A DNA stretch of 25,167 bases from Bacteroidales bacterium. Its GTDB lineage: Bacteria; Bacteroidota; Bacteroidia; Bacteroidales; UBA932. How positions within the stretch are numbered: the stretch's first letter is position 1; each line of letters opens with the position of its first letter. The notes beneath the pieces were generated by a model. It ran no database searches and had not been told where the DNA came from. It saw nothing but the letters and a program-made list of their open reading frames with translations. A program made the position numbers and the translations under genes. The stretch spans positions 1-25,167 of the forward strand of contig JAEDLE010000028.1 of assembly GCA_016295455.1 (NCBI GenBank), read 5' to 3'. Of this stretch, positions 15,488-23,821 are shown one piece after another.

Positions 15488-18400
15488 TCAGGGCTTCTTC
15501 GGGTAGCGTATGGTGAAGCAGGCACCGCCGAGGGCGAATGAAGTGCTGTAGCTTATCTCCGCCCCGCAGAGGTCGAGTATGCTCTTGCATATGGCAAGGC
15601 CAAGACCCGTGCCGCTGCTCTTGGTGGTGAAGTTCGGAGTGAACAGCTTCACCCTGTTCTCATCCTTCACTCCAGGTCCGTTGTCCTCGAAGACTATGTC
15701 GTAGTAGCCGTCGCGGGAACTATTTCTCACAGAGAGGAATACCTTGCCCGGAGTCACCGGCTGCCCCGCCTCCTCCTGTTCGTGCCGCATGCCCTCTATG
15801 GCCTGTATGGAATTGGTCAGCAGGTTTACGAACACACGCGTCAGCTGGGGCTTCGGTCCCATCACGACCGCATCCTTCAGGCCTATGTACTGGAAAGTGA
15901 TGCCGTCACGGCTGTCCTGCAGGGCCACCTGGTCGGTAGCCAGGGCATCCAGGTCAATCTCGACCGCCTCCTCCCCGTAGAGCTTGGCGAAATTGGAGAA
16001 CTCGTTCGCGGTCTCGGTCAGACGGTCTATGCTGTCGAGAATCACAGGCACTATCGCATCGAACTTGTCAGGCCAGAGCGGGTCATTCTTGCTCTTGAAC
16101 CGGACTATCCTCTGAATCTGCAGTTTGATAGGTGTCAGAGGGTTCTTTATCTCGTGCGCAATCTGACGGGCCATCTCCGTCCAGGCCCTGTTCCTCTCCA
16201 CCGTCGCGGACTGCTTGCTGCTCTCCGAAAGGTCGTGAACCATCCTGTTGTAGGAATCCACCAGGGTCGCGATCTCGTCGTCACGGTCATAGATGATATA
16301 CTCCAGACCATGGTTCTTCGCCTGCTGCATCTTCTTTCCCATATCCACCAGAGGTCGGAACATCTTGTCCACCACCTTGCCTGACACCCAACGCGAAAGG
16401 ACAAGCAGAATCAGGAACACGACTATGACGAAGCTGGCGTGGAAGAGGGCGTCATTCCTGAACGCAAGACCCGTGTCCGTATATGGCGAATTGACAATTG
16501 CCTGCATGTTTCCGCGGCTGTCGAAGACAGGAGCCGACATCGTATAGAACACGTGCCCCGCTACCGACTCCCTGTTGATGACATACCTCTTGCTGTCGTA
16601 TATGATGCTGCGGTACGCATCCCCGTTCAGCCTGGTTCCTATGGCAAGGGACGCGAAGATGTCGGGATAGGTCGAGGTGATGATCCTGCCCTCGGTGGAA
16701 TAGACCGATATGTCCGAACCCGTGTAGTTCCCGATTGCGCGCAGCTGCGCGTCGAACTCAGGCGATGAAAGGTCGCTCACCGACCTGAACTGGCGGCTCT
16801 GGGCCTCCACCAGCGACTGAATGGTGCCTATCTTGCTTGCCATCAGCTGGTGCATGTTCTCGTCATTGCGCCTGTATATGAAGAGCACGCTGATGAGCGC
16901 CAGGGAGACCAGGGTCGCCGACAGCGAGGCCATAAGCAGGATGTTCAGCCTGCGCTTGTAGTAGTTGTACTCGAACATTGCCTTGCGCCTGCGCCCCAGG
17001 GTCACCACGCCGCTGCCCATGAACGAGACGAGCAGAAGCATGAATCCCGCCACGAAATAACGGGTCACGTCATTCGCCCTTCGGGATATGACGACGTACT
17101 CGTCAGCGGAGACAGGAGTCACGAAGTGCACATACTGCTCGATGGTGGCGTAGTTCACCGATGCGCTGTCACTCACGCTCTTGAGCCTGCCCGACAGCAC
17201 TGTAGGGTAGGCAAAGTCGCCCCGGTATCCCACCAGCTTGCCGTCCAGGTACTTGGCATATGAATAGTTCTGCGGCAGGCTGACCGGAACCGTCCTGCTG
17301 CCACCGCTCATCACCACGTCATAACCCCTGCCCTCGGACTCCGCCTTGCTTTCCATCGCCACCAGCAGGTGCACCACCCCGACACGGCTGTTGTAATAGG
17401 TGAACAGGCCGGTGTACTGTCCCCTGCCCACCGCCGAGCGGGTATAAACGAAACGGGAGCCCGGCGCCAGAGGAGTGCCGTTGAACATCCTCTCGTTGAA
17501 GAAACGGTAGAGTTCGGCATCCGCATCCCTGTCCCTGAACATATACACGCCGACATCATAGCTCTGCGCCAGCCTGTCTATATAGTCCTCCTTCACCCTG
17601 TTTATGATGACCCCGAAATCAGGGTCTATGGCCAGGAGGGAAGGTATCAGTCCGTCGTTCGCCAGACTGGTCTCAAGGTTCCTGAGCTGGATTTCGAAAG
17701 CCAGATCCCTGTTGATGGACAGGCGGTTGGCCCATATTTCGGCCCTGCCCTCCTCCCTCTTGAGACTGAGCGACGAAGAAGTGGCAAGCAGATACGCCGC
17801 ACCCAGCACCGACACCACCAGCCTACCCGTACGGGAGAACACGTCATAGCGCAAACCGGTCCAGTCGCGTATCACCGGACTCAGCATCTGGAGGAGCAGC
17901 GGTATGGTCAGCAGCAGGCCCAGATAGGAGAGATACACCAGTATGGTATGGAGGGAGATGTCCCCGACCTGGTAGAGCTCGAGGTTTATGTTCGAGTTGA
18001 TGATGAGACTGCAGAATGTGACGTGGGCATATGCCATAATGCACAACAGGCACAGGACCATGCCCAGGACATACAGAGTACGCCTGCTCCTGACATTGCC
18101 CGAGCGGAGATATCTCAGCCAGGAGTAGCGGCACATGTATATGCATATGACGTTCATGGTCAGCAGCATATTCACGATGAGGACGGCGCCCAGCGAATAC
18201 AGCAGACCGCCGTCGGCATATACCGTAGGAGAGAAGACCGCGCTCTGGGAGCGCATCGCATATCCGAGGAGGAAGTATATGGCGCTGATCAAGGTGTTCA
18301 TGAATATGGCTCCGCGCATCCTGCGGAGGGTGCGTCTTGTAGAAAGCCGCAGCAGCACGCCCGCAAGGAGCAGAACGAGGGAAAGCCATACCGCCCATAT

Positions 18401-19078
18401 GTCAGGCCAGAGGGCCATCACGTGGGAGTTCTCCTGGATGAGCTTCATCAGCGGACGTCCCTGGACGGTAACGGTCGCGCCGCCGCTCGCCGAAATGGGA
18501 TGCAGCGCGAAGCGGTCGGAAATCTTGAGTCTGGGATTGACGCCGTTGTAGCTGCTGCCGTAGTTGCGGTTGATTATCTGAATGCCGCCTATGACCTTGC
18601 AGCCCCGGACGTCCTGCATCATCTTCACCAGATACCACCTCGGGCCTATGTTCATGAAACTGACCACGGTGTCGGCGTCGATGAGCGGAGACTGGCGGTT
18701 GTAGCGCAGGTTGGAGACCTGAGGGACGAGTATGCGGGTGTTGAGGTCGTCGTTGTCGAGGGAGAACTGGTGGTGCCAGGACTTGAGGGTGTCGTTGACA
18801 TAGCGGTATATTACCATATCCTCAGGCAGTCCGTCTATCGAAGGCCAGGCTCCGGTGCCCGCCTCGAGGGCCTCCTCCATCTTGCCGTCCAGGAAGGTCA
18901 TCCTCTTGTCCAGCTTCCGCTCGAGCCTGCGGGCGGTCAGGGTAGTGACGTCGGGACCCAGACGGGTCAGGAAAGACATCGTGAGTATGACCAGGGACAA
19001 GGTCACCAGCACCAGCCACAAGTTACGGCCGATGCTGCCCTTGATGAACTTACCCATTTTGTCCGGTTTCCTACTCAT
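15488..19078 (-). CDS. Very large multi-pass sensor histidine kinase, NtrY-like
   Basis: The 1196 residues show about ten membrane helices: roughly 20-38, 228-245, 257-276, 291-316, 333-360, 374-399, 418-435, 674-695, 712-735 and 878-896. Three large extracytoplasmic segments lie between them (39-227, 436-673, 736-877), the last resembling a Cache-type sensor. A HAMP linker follows (about 897-950), then the phosphoacceptor motif RQIAHEIKNPLTPIKLQIQR with H975, and an ATPase domain with NLLTNSIQAIEG, DNGPGV and GTGLGLAICKSI. The HEIKNPLTPI form is typical of NtrY/AtoS-class kinases, whose partners are sigma-54-type regulators; such a regulator lies at 22600-23751. The ATG at 19078 overlaps the end of rlmH by 8 bp. 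The signal sensed is unknown. Confidence 0.92.
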   Translation of the reverse strand: MSRKPDKMGKFIKGSIGRNLWLVLVTLSLVILTMSFLTRLGPDVTTLTARRLERKLDKRMTFLDGKMEEALEAGTGAWPSIDGLPEDMVIYRYVNDTLKSWHHQFSLDNDDLNTRILVPQVSNLRYNRQSPLIDADTVVSFMNIGPRWYLVKMMQDVRGCKVIGGIQIINRNYGSSYNGVNPRLKISDRFALHPISASGGATVTVQGRPLMKLIQENSHVMALWPDIWAVWLSLVLLLAGVLLRLSTRRTLRRMRGAIFMNTLISAIYFLLGYAMRSQSAVFSPTVYADGGLLYSLGAVLIVNMLLTMNVICIYMCRYSWLRYLRSGNVRSRRTLYVLGMVLCLLCIMAYAHVTFCSLIINSNINLELYQVGDISLHTILVYLSYLGLLLTIPLLLQMLSPVIRDWTGLRYDVFSRTGRLVVSVLGAAYLLATSSSLSLKREEGRAEIWANRLSINRDLAFEIQLRNLETSLANDGLIPSLLAIDPDFGVIINRVKEDYIDRLAQSYDVGVYMFRDRDADAELYRFFNERMFNGTPLAPGSRFVYTRSAVGRGQYTGLFTYYNSRVGVVHLLVAMESKAESEGRGYDVVMSGGSRTVPVSLPQNYSYAKYLDGKLVGYRGDFAYPTVLSGRLKSVSDSASVNYATIEQYVHFVTPVSADEYVVISRRANDVTRYFVAGFMLLLVSFMGSGVVTLGRRRKAMFEYNYYKRRLNILLMASLSATLVSLALISVLFIYRRNDENMHQLMASKIGTIQSLVEAQSRQFRSVSDLSSPEFDAQLRAIGNYTGSDISVYSTEGRIITSTYPDIFASLAIGTRLNGDAYRSIIYDSKRYVINRESVAGHVFYTMSAPVFDSRGNMQAIVNSPYTDTGLAFRNDALFHASFVIVVFLILLVLSRWVSGKVVDKMFRPLVDMGKKMQQAKNHGLEYIIYDRDDEIATLVDSYNRMVHDLSESSKQSATVERNRAWTEMARQIAHEIKNPLTPIKLQIQRIVRFKSKNDPLWPDKFDAIVPVILDSIDRLTETANEFSNFAKLYGEEAVEIDLDALATDQVALQDSRDGITFQYIGLKDAVVMGPKPQLTRVFVNLLTNSIQAIEGMRHEQEEAGQPVTPGKVFLSVRNSSRDGYYDIVFEDNGPGVKDENRVKLFTPNFTTKSSGTGLGLAICKSILDLCGAEISYSTSFALGGACFTIRYPKKP

Positions 19079-19544
19079 GATGGTACGGTTCGCCCTTTAT
19101 TATGGTCATCGCGCGGTACAGCTGCTCTGCAAAAACCGTTCTCACCATCTGGTGCGAAAAGGTCATCTTCGAGAGGGAGACCTTGCCGTCAGCCCTGTCA
19201 TATACCGCATCGGAGAAGCCGTAGGCACCTCCGACCACGAAGACAATGTCCCGGCCGCCTCCGAGCATACGCCCCTCGATGAAGGATGCGAACTCAAGCG
19301 AGCGGTATTCCCTGCCCTTCTCGTCCAGAAGTATCACCTCGTCTGACGGGCGGAGCTGGGCCAGCAGCAGTTCTCCCTCCTTACGGCGTATCTGGTCCCT
19401 GGAGAGCGACGACGCGTTCTTCAGCTCAGGCAGTTCGTTCAGGACGAACGGCAGATAGTGCTTGAGGCGTGACACATAGAGCATCAGCCCCTCCCTCACC
19501 CAGGCCACATCGGTCCTGCCCATGGTCAGCAAAGTGATTTTCAT
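19071..19544 (-). CDS. rlmH: 23S rRNA (pseudouridine-1915-N3)-methyltransferase RlmH
   Basis: The 157 residues match RlmH from end to end: start MKITLLTMGRTDVAWVREGL, the middle VILLDEKGREYRSLEFASFI, the SAM-binding knot segment FVVGGAYGFSDAV, and the C-terminus LSKMTFSHQMVRTVFAEQLYRA ending PYHHE. It methylates pseudouridine 1915 of helix 69 in assembled 70S ribosomes. A consensus promoter lies 25 bp upstream. Its last codons overlap the kinase start, so the two are very probably co-transcribed. Length is normal. Confidence 0.97.
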   Translation of the reverse strand: MKITLLTMGRTDVAWVREGLMLYVSRLKHYLPFVLNELPELKNASSLSRDQIRRKEGELLLAQLRPSDEVILLDEKGREYRSLEFASFIEGRMLGGGRDIVFVVGGAYGFSDAVYDRADGKVSLSKMTFSHQMVRTVFAEQLYRAMTIIKGEPYHHE

Positions 19545-19568
19545 TGTTCAGACTTGTCCGGTTCCACG

Positions 19569-19600
19569 CAAATATATGAATGTGGCTTGGTATTTGCAAC
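19569..19600 (-). promoter_or_regulatory. Bacteroidota-type promoter for rlmH and the kinase
   Basis: On the minus strand GTTG (19600-19597) is followed by 20 bp and TATATTTG (19576-19569), an exact TAnnTTTG match. The predicted start is near 19562, with a leader under 20 nt before rlmH. The element occupies the 85-bp gap shared with the divergent DUF4783 gene. Confidence 0.7.
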
Positions 19601-19629
19601 TGAAACACCTCTGTCGAACAGCAAGGCAT

Positions 19630-20034
19630 ATGATGAAAAAGGCACTCGCAATCATACTCTTTTCGCTCGTCTCCGCTTCCGTGGCCTCAGCCCAGAACAG
19701 CGGGGAGTATGATGTCTTCATCCCGATAGCGAAATACATCCGGCTCGGAGATGCCGAGAAGCTCTCCGCCTGGTTCGCGGGCAACCTTGAAATCGCGGTC
19801 TTCTCGGACGTGAACGACGTCAGCAGGAACCAGGCCAAGCAGATAATGAAGAATTTTTTCGACACCTACTCCCCCAGGTCCTTCACCATAGACCACACCG
19901 CCGGTCAGGGGAATATGAAATCGGCCCTCGGTTCCCTCAATGCGGGAGGTGGAGTCTACCGCGTCACCATATTCGTAAGCCGCAAGGACAGAAGTTATTA
20001 CATCCAGCAGCTGAAAATCGAGAAGACGGATTGA
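19630..20034 (+). CDS. DUF4783 family secreted protein
   Basis: The 134 residues begin with a clear signal peptide (MMKKALAIILFSLVSASVASAQ, probable cleavage after the second SA near residue 21). The mature part resembles DUF4783, a small NTF2-like-looking Bacteroidota family: a helix with DVFIPIAKYIRLGDAEKLSAWF, a strand NLEIAVF, QAKQIMKNFFDTYSP, and the C-terminal YRVTIFVSRKDRSYYIQQLKIEK. It is probably periplasmic or surface-exposed and its function is unknown. Either of two adjacent ATGs (19630, 19633) could start it. It is transcribed divergently from rlmH, near which this family is often found in Bacteroidota as I recall, and ends before a strong terminator. No convincing promoter of its own was found; a GGTATTTG at 19589-19596 is a poor match. 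Confidence 0.88.
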   Translation: MMKKALAIILFSLVSASVASAQNSGEYDVFIPIAKYIRLGDAEKLSAWFAGNLEIAVFSDVNDVSRNQAKQIMKNFFDTYSPRSFTIDHTAGQGNMKSALGSLNAGGGVYRVTIFVSRKDRSYYIQQLKIEKTD

Positions 20035-20110
20035 CGAGAGTTTGGCACGGTAGTTGAAACATAGATTGAACGGTTAGTATTTAGTATTAGTTTATAATTT
20101 GGTTAATAGA

Positions 20111-20151
20111 AAGACAGAAGAGCCCGTCGCGATGACGGGCTCTTCTGTCTT
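20111..20151. terminator. Strong bidirectional terminator between DUF4783 gene and efp
   Basis: A perfect 18-bp stem (AAGACAGAAGAGCCCGTC at 20111-20128 with its complement at 20134-20151) closes on a 5-nt loop, GCGAT. The stem carries its own U-rich flank on each strand. It lies between convergent genes ending at 20034 and 20172, so it can serve both. The rest of this gap shows nothing else. Confidence 0.9.
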
Positions 20152-20171
20152 GTTATGGTCCGGTGAGATTA

Positions 20172-20735
20172 CTAGACTCTCTGTCCGTAGCTGCGGTCCG
20201 TGGTGTTCACGGTGATCACGTCATCGGTGTTGATGAAGAGAGGAACCATGATCTTCGCGCCGGTCTCGAGGGTTACTTCCTTGAGTGCGCTGGTGGAAGC
20301 GGTGTTGCCCTTCACTGCAGGCTCTGCGTAAGTAACCTTGAGGGTGACGTAGGTAGGAAGCTCGCAGGTGAGGCATCTCTCCTCCTCTACCACGAACATC
20401 ATCTCCACGTGCTGGCCTTCCTTCATGAGGTCCGCGTTCTCGACCACATCCTTAGGGAGCTGGATCTGCTCGAAGGTCTCCTCGTGCATGAAGTTGAAGC
20501 AATCCTCCTCAGCATAGAGGAACTGGTAAGGACGTCTCTCGACGTTGATGGTCTCGATCTTTGCACCTGCGGTGAAAGTGTTCTCGAGTATACGTCCGTT
20601 CTCGAGGTTGCGAAGTTTGGTCTTCACGAAAGCAGGACCCTTGCCCGGCTTCACGTGCTGGAACCATACGATTGAGCACGGTTTGCCGTTGTAGTTCAGG
20701 AAAAGTCCGTTCTTGAAATCTGCTGTTGTTGCCAT
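20172..20735 (-). CDS. efp: Translation elongation factor P
   Basis: The 187 residues form the three beta-barrel domains of EF-P: domain I with HVKPGKGPAFVKTKLRN, where K32 aligns with the modified lysine of E. coli EF-P; ERRPYQFLY at the domain boundary; FEQIQLPKDVVE and LTCELPTYVTLKVTYAEP in domain II; and ETGAKIMVPLFINTDDVI in domain III. It relieves stalling at polyproline stretches. It has its own consensus promoter although it follows ispH closely on the same strand. No epmA or epmB gene is in the window, so the lysine's modification state is unknown. The segment GLFLNYNGKPCSIVWF differs somewhat from relatives I recall. Confidence 0.97.
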   Translation of the reverse strand: MATTADFKNGLFLNYNGKPCSIVWFQHVKPGKGPAFVKTKLRNLENGRILENTFTAGAKIETINVERRPYQFLYAEEDCFNFMHEETFEQIQLPKDVVENADLMKEGQHVEMMFVVEEERCLTCELPTYVTLKVTYAEPAVKGNTASTSALKEVTLETGAKIMVPLFINTDDVITVNTTDRSYGQRV

Positions 20736-20812
20736 ATGAAAATGTTAATTATTGTATTCTGATTCAAGTTGCGAAAGTTCAGATTATCTGTCATTCTGAG
20801 CCATTTGCGGCG

Positions 20813-20844
20813 CAAAATTACTGATTTGTCATTGAAGTTGCAAA
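20813..20844 (-). promoter_or_regulatory. Bacteroidota-type promoter for efp, overlapping the ispH 3' end
   Basis: On the minus strand TTTG (20844-20841), inside the last codons of ispH, is followed by 20 bp and TAATTTTG (20820-20813). Both elements match consensus exactly. The expected leader is about 70 nt, allowing efp to be expressed apart from cmk-ispH. Confidence 0.75.
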
Positions 20845-21710
20845 ATTTTCTTGGCCACCGCCTCGAGCAGCCACTTCGGAGTGGAGGTCGCGCCGCACAC
20901 TCCGACCAGGTTCCCGTCCCTGAACCATTCCCTGCGGACTTCGTCTTCCGAGCCCACGCGGTAGGTGTGGGGGTTGACGCTCAGGCACAGGTCCGAGAGC
21001 ACCTTCCCGTTCGAGCTCTCCCTTCCCGAAACGAAGACCACCACGTCGTGCGCCGAGGCGAAGGCCGCCAGCTGCTCGTGCCTGGAAGCCACCTGGGAGC
21101 ATATGGTGTTGTGGACCGTCACCTTGCCGCTCACCCTGCGCTTGAGCTCGTCGCTTATGCGGGCATATCCCGAAGGGCTCTTGGTGGTCTGCGAAAACAG
21201 TTCGATGTCCGCGTCCGGACGTATCTCACCGCTTTCCAGGGCCTTCTCCAGCATATCCATATCCTCGATGACCGTAGCGTCACCGTTGACCTGGCCCACG
21301 AGTCCGAGCACCTCGGCGTGGCCGACCTTTCCGAATATGACTATGCGTCCTGCTCCTCCCTGTATCCTTGAATATGCCTCCCTGATTCTCTGCTGCAGTT
21401 TGAGCACCACGGGGCAGGTGCAGTCAATCAGGTTTATGCCCTCCGCCCTGGCCAGTTCATAGGTCGAAGGCGGCTCTCCGTGCGCCCTGACTATCACGTC
21501 CGCGCCCGCAAGCCTCTGAAAATCATCCCGGGATATGGTAACGAGCCCCTTCTGGCCCAGCCTGCGGAGTTCCGCCTCATTGTGGACTATGGAGCCGAGG
21601 CAGTAGAGCGGTCCGCCTTCCGTTTCGAGGAAACGCTCCGCCTTGTCTATGGCCCTGATGACTCCGCCGCAGAAGCCGGAGCAGCCGTCTATGCGCACTT
21701 TCAGGTCCAT
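20829..21710 (-). CDS. ispH: 4-hydroxy-3-methylbut-2-enyl diphosphate reductase
   Basis: The 293 residues (from MDLKVRIDG) carry the three iron-sulfur cysteines of IspH in GFCGGV, CTCPVV and HNTICSQVASR. They also show the substrate-binding pieces LGSIVHNE, VRAHGEPPSTYE, GKVGHAEVLG and SQTTKS. IspH makes IPP and DMAPP in the last step of the MEP isoprenoid pathway. A longer reading from 21761 would run back into cmk; the ATG at 21710 sits 5 bp after the cmk stop and fits the family start. The cmk-ispH order is common in Bacteroidota as I recall. Confidence 0.96.
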   Translation of the reverse strand: MDLKVRIDGCSGFCGGVIRAIDKAERFLETEGGPLYCLGSIVHNEAELRRLGQKGLVTISRDDFQRLAGADVIVRAHGEPPSTYELARAEGINLIDCTCPVVLKLQQRIREAYSRIQGGAGRIVIFGKVGHAEVLGLVGQVNGDATVIEDMDMLEKALESGEIRPDADIELFSQTTKSPSGYARISDELKRRVSGKVTVHNTICSQVASRHEQLAAFASAHDVVVFVSGRESSNGKVLSDLCLSVNPHTYRVGSEDEVRREWFRDGNLVGVCGATSTPKWLLEAVAKKILQLQ

Positions 21711-21715
21711 AACGA

Positions 21716-22408
21716 TCAGTCGAGTATGCCGAACCTGCCCATCACCAGTCCCCTGAGCCATACCAGCTCCTCGTGGAGGGTCATGTCCGAATTGTCCATC
21801 ACGAAGGCGTCCTCTGCCCTGCGGAGCGGGGAGGTCTCCCTGTGGGAATCGATGTAGTCCCTTTCCCTGAGGTTCGCCAGGACCTCGTCCATCTTCGGGC
21901 TCTGGCCCTTGGAAACCAGCTCGTCGTAGCGCCTCTGTGCCCTGACCTGTTCGTCTGCCACAACGAAAATCTTCAGTTCCGCATCGGGAAACACTGTGGT
22001 TCCGATGTCGCGGCCGTCCATGATCACACGGCCGTTGCGTCCCGACTCGTGGAGTATGCGGTCCACATAGGCCCTGACCTGAGGAATCGCCGCCACGGGG
22101 CTGACGCTGGAGGAAACCCTGAGCGTTCTTATGCTGTCCTCGACGCTGCGGCCCGCGATGAAAGTCTTCGAGCCTTCGCCGAAATGTACGTCCAGGCCTT
22201 CGAGAGCGGGGATGAGCCTGTCCGTGTCGACACGGTCCCCGTCTGCATATCCCTGTTCGAGTGCGAACAGGGTGACTGCCCTGTACAGGGCTCCGGAGTC
22301 GAGATACAGGAATCCGAAATCCTTTGCGACCATCTTTGCGAAGGTGCTTTTTCCGGTTGCGGAGTAGCCGTCCACGGCTATGGTTATGTCAGGGATGGTT
22401 TTCAGCAT
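21716..22408 (-). CDS. cmk: Cytidylate kinase
   Basis: The 230 residues show the CMP kinase pattern: P-loop VDGYSATGKSTFAK (13-26), FLYLDSGALYRAVTLFAL, the NMP-binding region with VSSSVSPVAAIPQVR and GRVIMDGRDIGTTVFPDAELK, and the lid RERDYIDSHRETSPLRRAEDA. It phosphorylates CMP and dCMP. It is the first gene of a run with ispH. A TAnnTTTG element lies about 50 bp upstream, in the 191-bp divergent gap shared with the response regulator. Confidence 0.97.
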   Translation of the reverse strand: MLKTIPDITIAVDGYSATGKSTFAKMVAKDFGFLYLDSGALYRAVTLFALEQGYADGDRVDTDRLIPALEGLDVHFGEGSKTFIAGRSVEDSIRTLRVSSSVSPVAAIPQVRAYVDRILHESGRNGRVIMDGRDIGTTVFPDAELKIFVVADEQVRAQRRYDELVSKGQSPKMDEVLANLRERDYIDSHRETSPLRRAEDAFVMDNSDMTLHEELVWLRGLVMGRFGILD

Positions 22409-22458
22409 AAGTACTTATATATGAATAAAAAAGGACAGAAATGCCCGCCCGTGATAGA

Positions 22459-22466
22459 CAAAATTA
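22459..22466 (-). promoter_or_regulatory. Probable -7 promoter element for cmk-ispH
   Basis: On the minus strand TAATTTTG matches TAnnTTTG exactly and lies 51 bp before cmk. No good TTG is found 19-21 bp upstream. The same gap must hold the promoter of the plus-strand response regulator, for which I see only a one-mismatch GATATTTG at 22500-22507 without a well-spaced -33 element. Confidence 0.45.
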
Positions 22467-22599
22467 GTGAAATTTCACGAAAGAATTGATATATTGCCCG
22501 ATATTTGCACTAGCCCGACGATGCCCCGCCGGGAGGTACCCGCGGACTGCAGGACAGGTCGGCATATTCAGCCGGAAATGTGCACTTGAGAGTTTTGAT

Positions 22600-23751
22600 A
22601 TGAAGATACTGATCATTGACGACGAGAGGGCGATTCGTGGCGCCCTGAAGGAGATTCTTACTGACGAAGGTTATGAAGTTGAGGTGGCGGAGGACGGAGC
22701 CGGCGGATGCGCGGCGGCCCTGAAGGAGCGTTTCGATGCCATATTCTGTGACATAAAGATGCCGGGCATGGAAGGGACCGAGGTCCTCTCCAAACTTGTG
22801 GCTGAAGGCGTGGAAAGCCCTATCATCATGATATCGGGGCACGCCGACATTGAAACCGCTGTCAGGTGCATCAAGGACGGAGCCTTCGATTTCATCCAGA
22901 AGCCTCTGGACCTGAACCGCATACTCATCACCATCAAGAACGCGACGGACAAGGCCAATCTGGTGAAGGATAACAAGATACTCAAGAAGAAAGTCTATGG
23001 GCAGCAGATGATAGGCAGCTCAGAAGCGCTTGAGCATATACGCAGAATGATCGAGAAGGTCGCCCCGACAGACGCGAGGGTGCTCATCACAGGCCCGAAC
23101 GGTTCCGGCAAGGAGCTGGTGGCCAGGAGCCTGCATCAGCAGAGCCTGAGGAGTTCGATGCCGTATATCGAAGTGAACTGCGCGGCTATTCCGTCGGAGC
23201 TCATCGAGAGCGAGCTGTTCGGGCACGAGAAGGGTTCCTTCACTTCCGCAATCAAGCAGCACAAGGGCAAGTTCGAACAGGCTGACGGAGGCACGCTGCT
23301 GCTGGACGAGGTGGGCGACATGAGTCTGCCGGCACAGGCTAAGGTGCTCAGGGTGCTTCAGGAAAAGAAGCTCTCGAGGGTCGGCAGCGACAAAGATATT
23401 GAGGTGAATGTCAGGGTGATAGCTGCGACCAACAAGAATCTTCAGGAGGAAATCGCCAAGGGCAATTTCAGGGAGGACCTCTATTACAGGCTGAATGCCA
23501 TACACATCAAGGTTCCGGGGCTGGACGACAGGAAGAGCGACATTCCGGAGCTCGCGAGATACTTCATCTGCCAGATATGCTCGGAGAGCGGCAAGCCGGA
23601 GCGGGAAATCAGCGAGGAAGCGCTCAAGCTGCTGATGGAAAAGAACTGGCCCGGCAACATCAGGGAGCTCCGCAACGTTATGGAGAGGCTGCTCATCCTC
23701 GGAGGCTCGCCTATCAGTGCGCAGGATGTCCAGGATTATGTGATGGCGTGA
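22600..23751 (+). CDS. Sigma-54-type response regulator (receiver + AAA+) lacking a DNA-binding domain
   Basis: The 383 residues begin with a receiver domain (about 1-120): DD at 7-8, phosphoacceptor D51 in CDIKMPG, and K101 in QKPL. A sigma-54 activator ATPase follows (about 137-375): Walker A GPNGSGKE (165-172), Walker B GGTLLLDEVGDM, RVIAATNKNL and FREDLYYRLN. The sigma-54 contact loop reads GSFTSA (212-217) in place of GAFTGA. The protein stops just after the ATPase lid (NIRELRNVMERLLIL...), without the Fis-type helix-turn-helix of NtrC or NtrX. A terminator right after the stop argues against a truncated assembly. ATG at 22600 is chosen because the longer frame from 22486 adds residues unlike any receiver domain. 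The NtrY-like kinase at 15488-19078 is the likely partner, by inference. Confidence 0.93.
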   Translation: MKILIIDDERAIRGALKEILTDEGYEVEVAEDGAGGCAAALKERFDAIFCDIKMPGMEGTEVLSKLVAEGVESPIIMISGHADIETAVRCIKDGAFDFIQKPLDLNRILITIKNATDKANLVKDNKILKKKVYGQQMIGSSEALEHIRRMIEKVAPTDARVLITGPNGSGKELVARSLHQQSLRSSMPYIEVNCAAIPSELIESELFGHEKGSFTSAIKQHKGKFEQADGGTLLLDEVGDMSLPAQAKVLRVLQEKKLSRVGSDKDIEVNVRVIAATNKNLQEEIAKGNFREDLYYRLNAIHIKVPGLDDRKSDIPELARYFICQICSESGKPEREISEEALKLLMEKNWPGNIRELRNVMERLLILGGSPISAQDVQDYVMA

Positions 23752-23777
23752 AAATGATTGCGCAGCGGGCTGAAAGT

Positions 23778-23821
23778 AAAGAACCCGGAGAGTCAAAGGG
23801 AGACTTTCCGGGTTCTTTTTT
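23778..23821 (+). terminator. Rho-independent terminator after the response regulator
   Basis: An 11-bp stem AAAGAACCCGG/CCGGGTTCTTT extends by six more pairs (one G-U) to a 7-nt loop, AAAGGGA, giving arms at 23778-23794 and 23802-23818. The run of T residues continues to 23821. It lies 27 bp past the stop codon. Confidence 0.9.

Noticed and set aside
17369..19282. Plus-strand open frame of 637 codons opposite the kinase gene
   Set aside because: The product is low in hydrophobic pattern and matches no family; the minus strand encodes an evident histidine kinase. Long antisense frames arise from the GC-rich codon use.
19589..19596. GGTATTTG as a promoter for the DUF4783 gene
   Set aside because: The first two bases of the -7 element do not match and no TTG lies at the proper distance upstream.
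21711..21761. Longer ispH start at 21761
   Set aside because: It would overlap cmk by about 45 bp and adds residues unlike IspH; the ATG at 21710 fits the family start.
22486..22599. N-terminal extension of the response regulator (38 extra codons)
   Set aside because: Receiver domains begin with the MKILIIDDE strand; the extension has no family likeness and spans the divergent promoter region.
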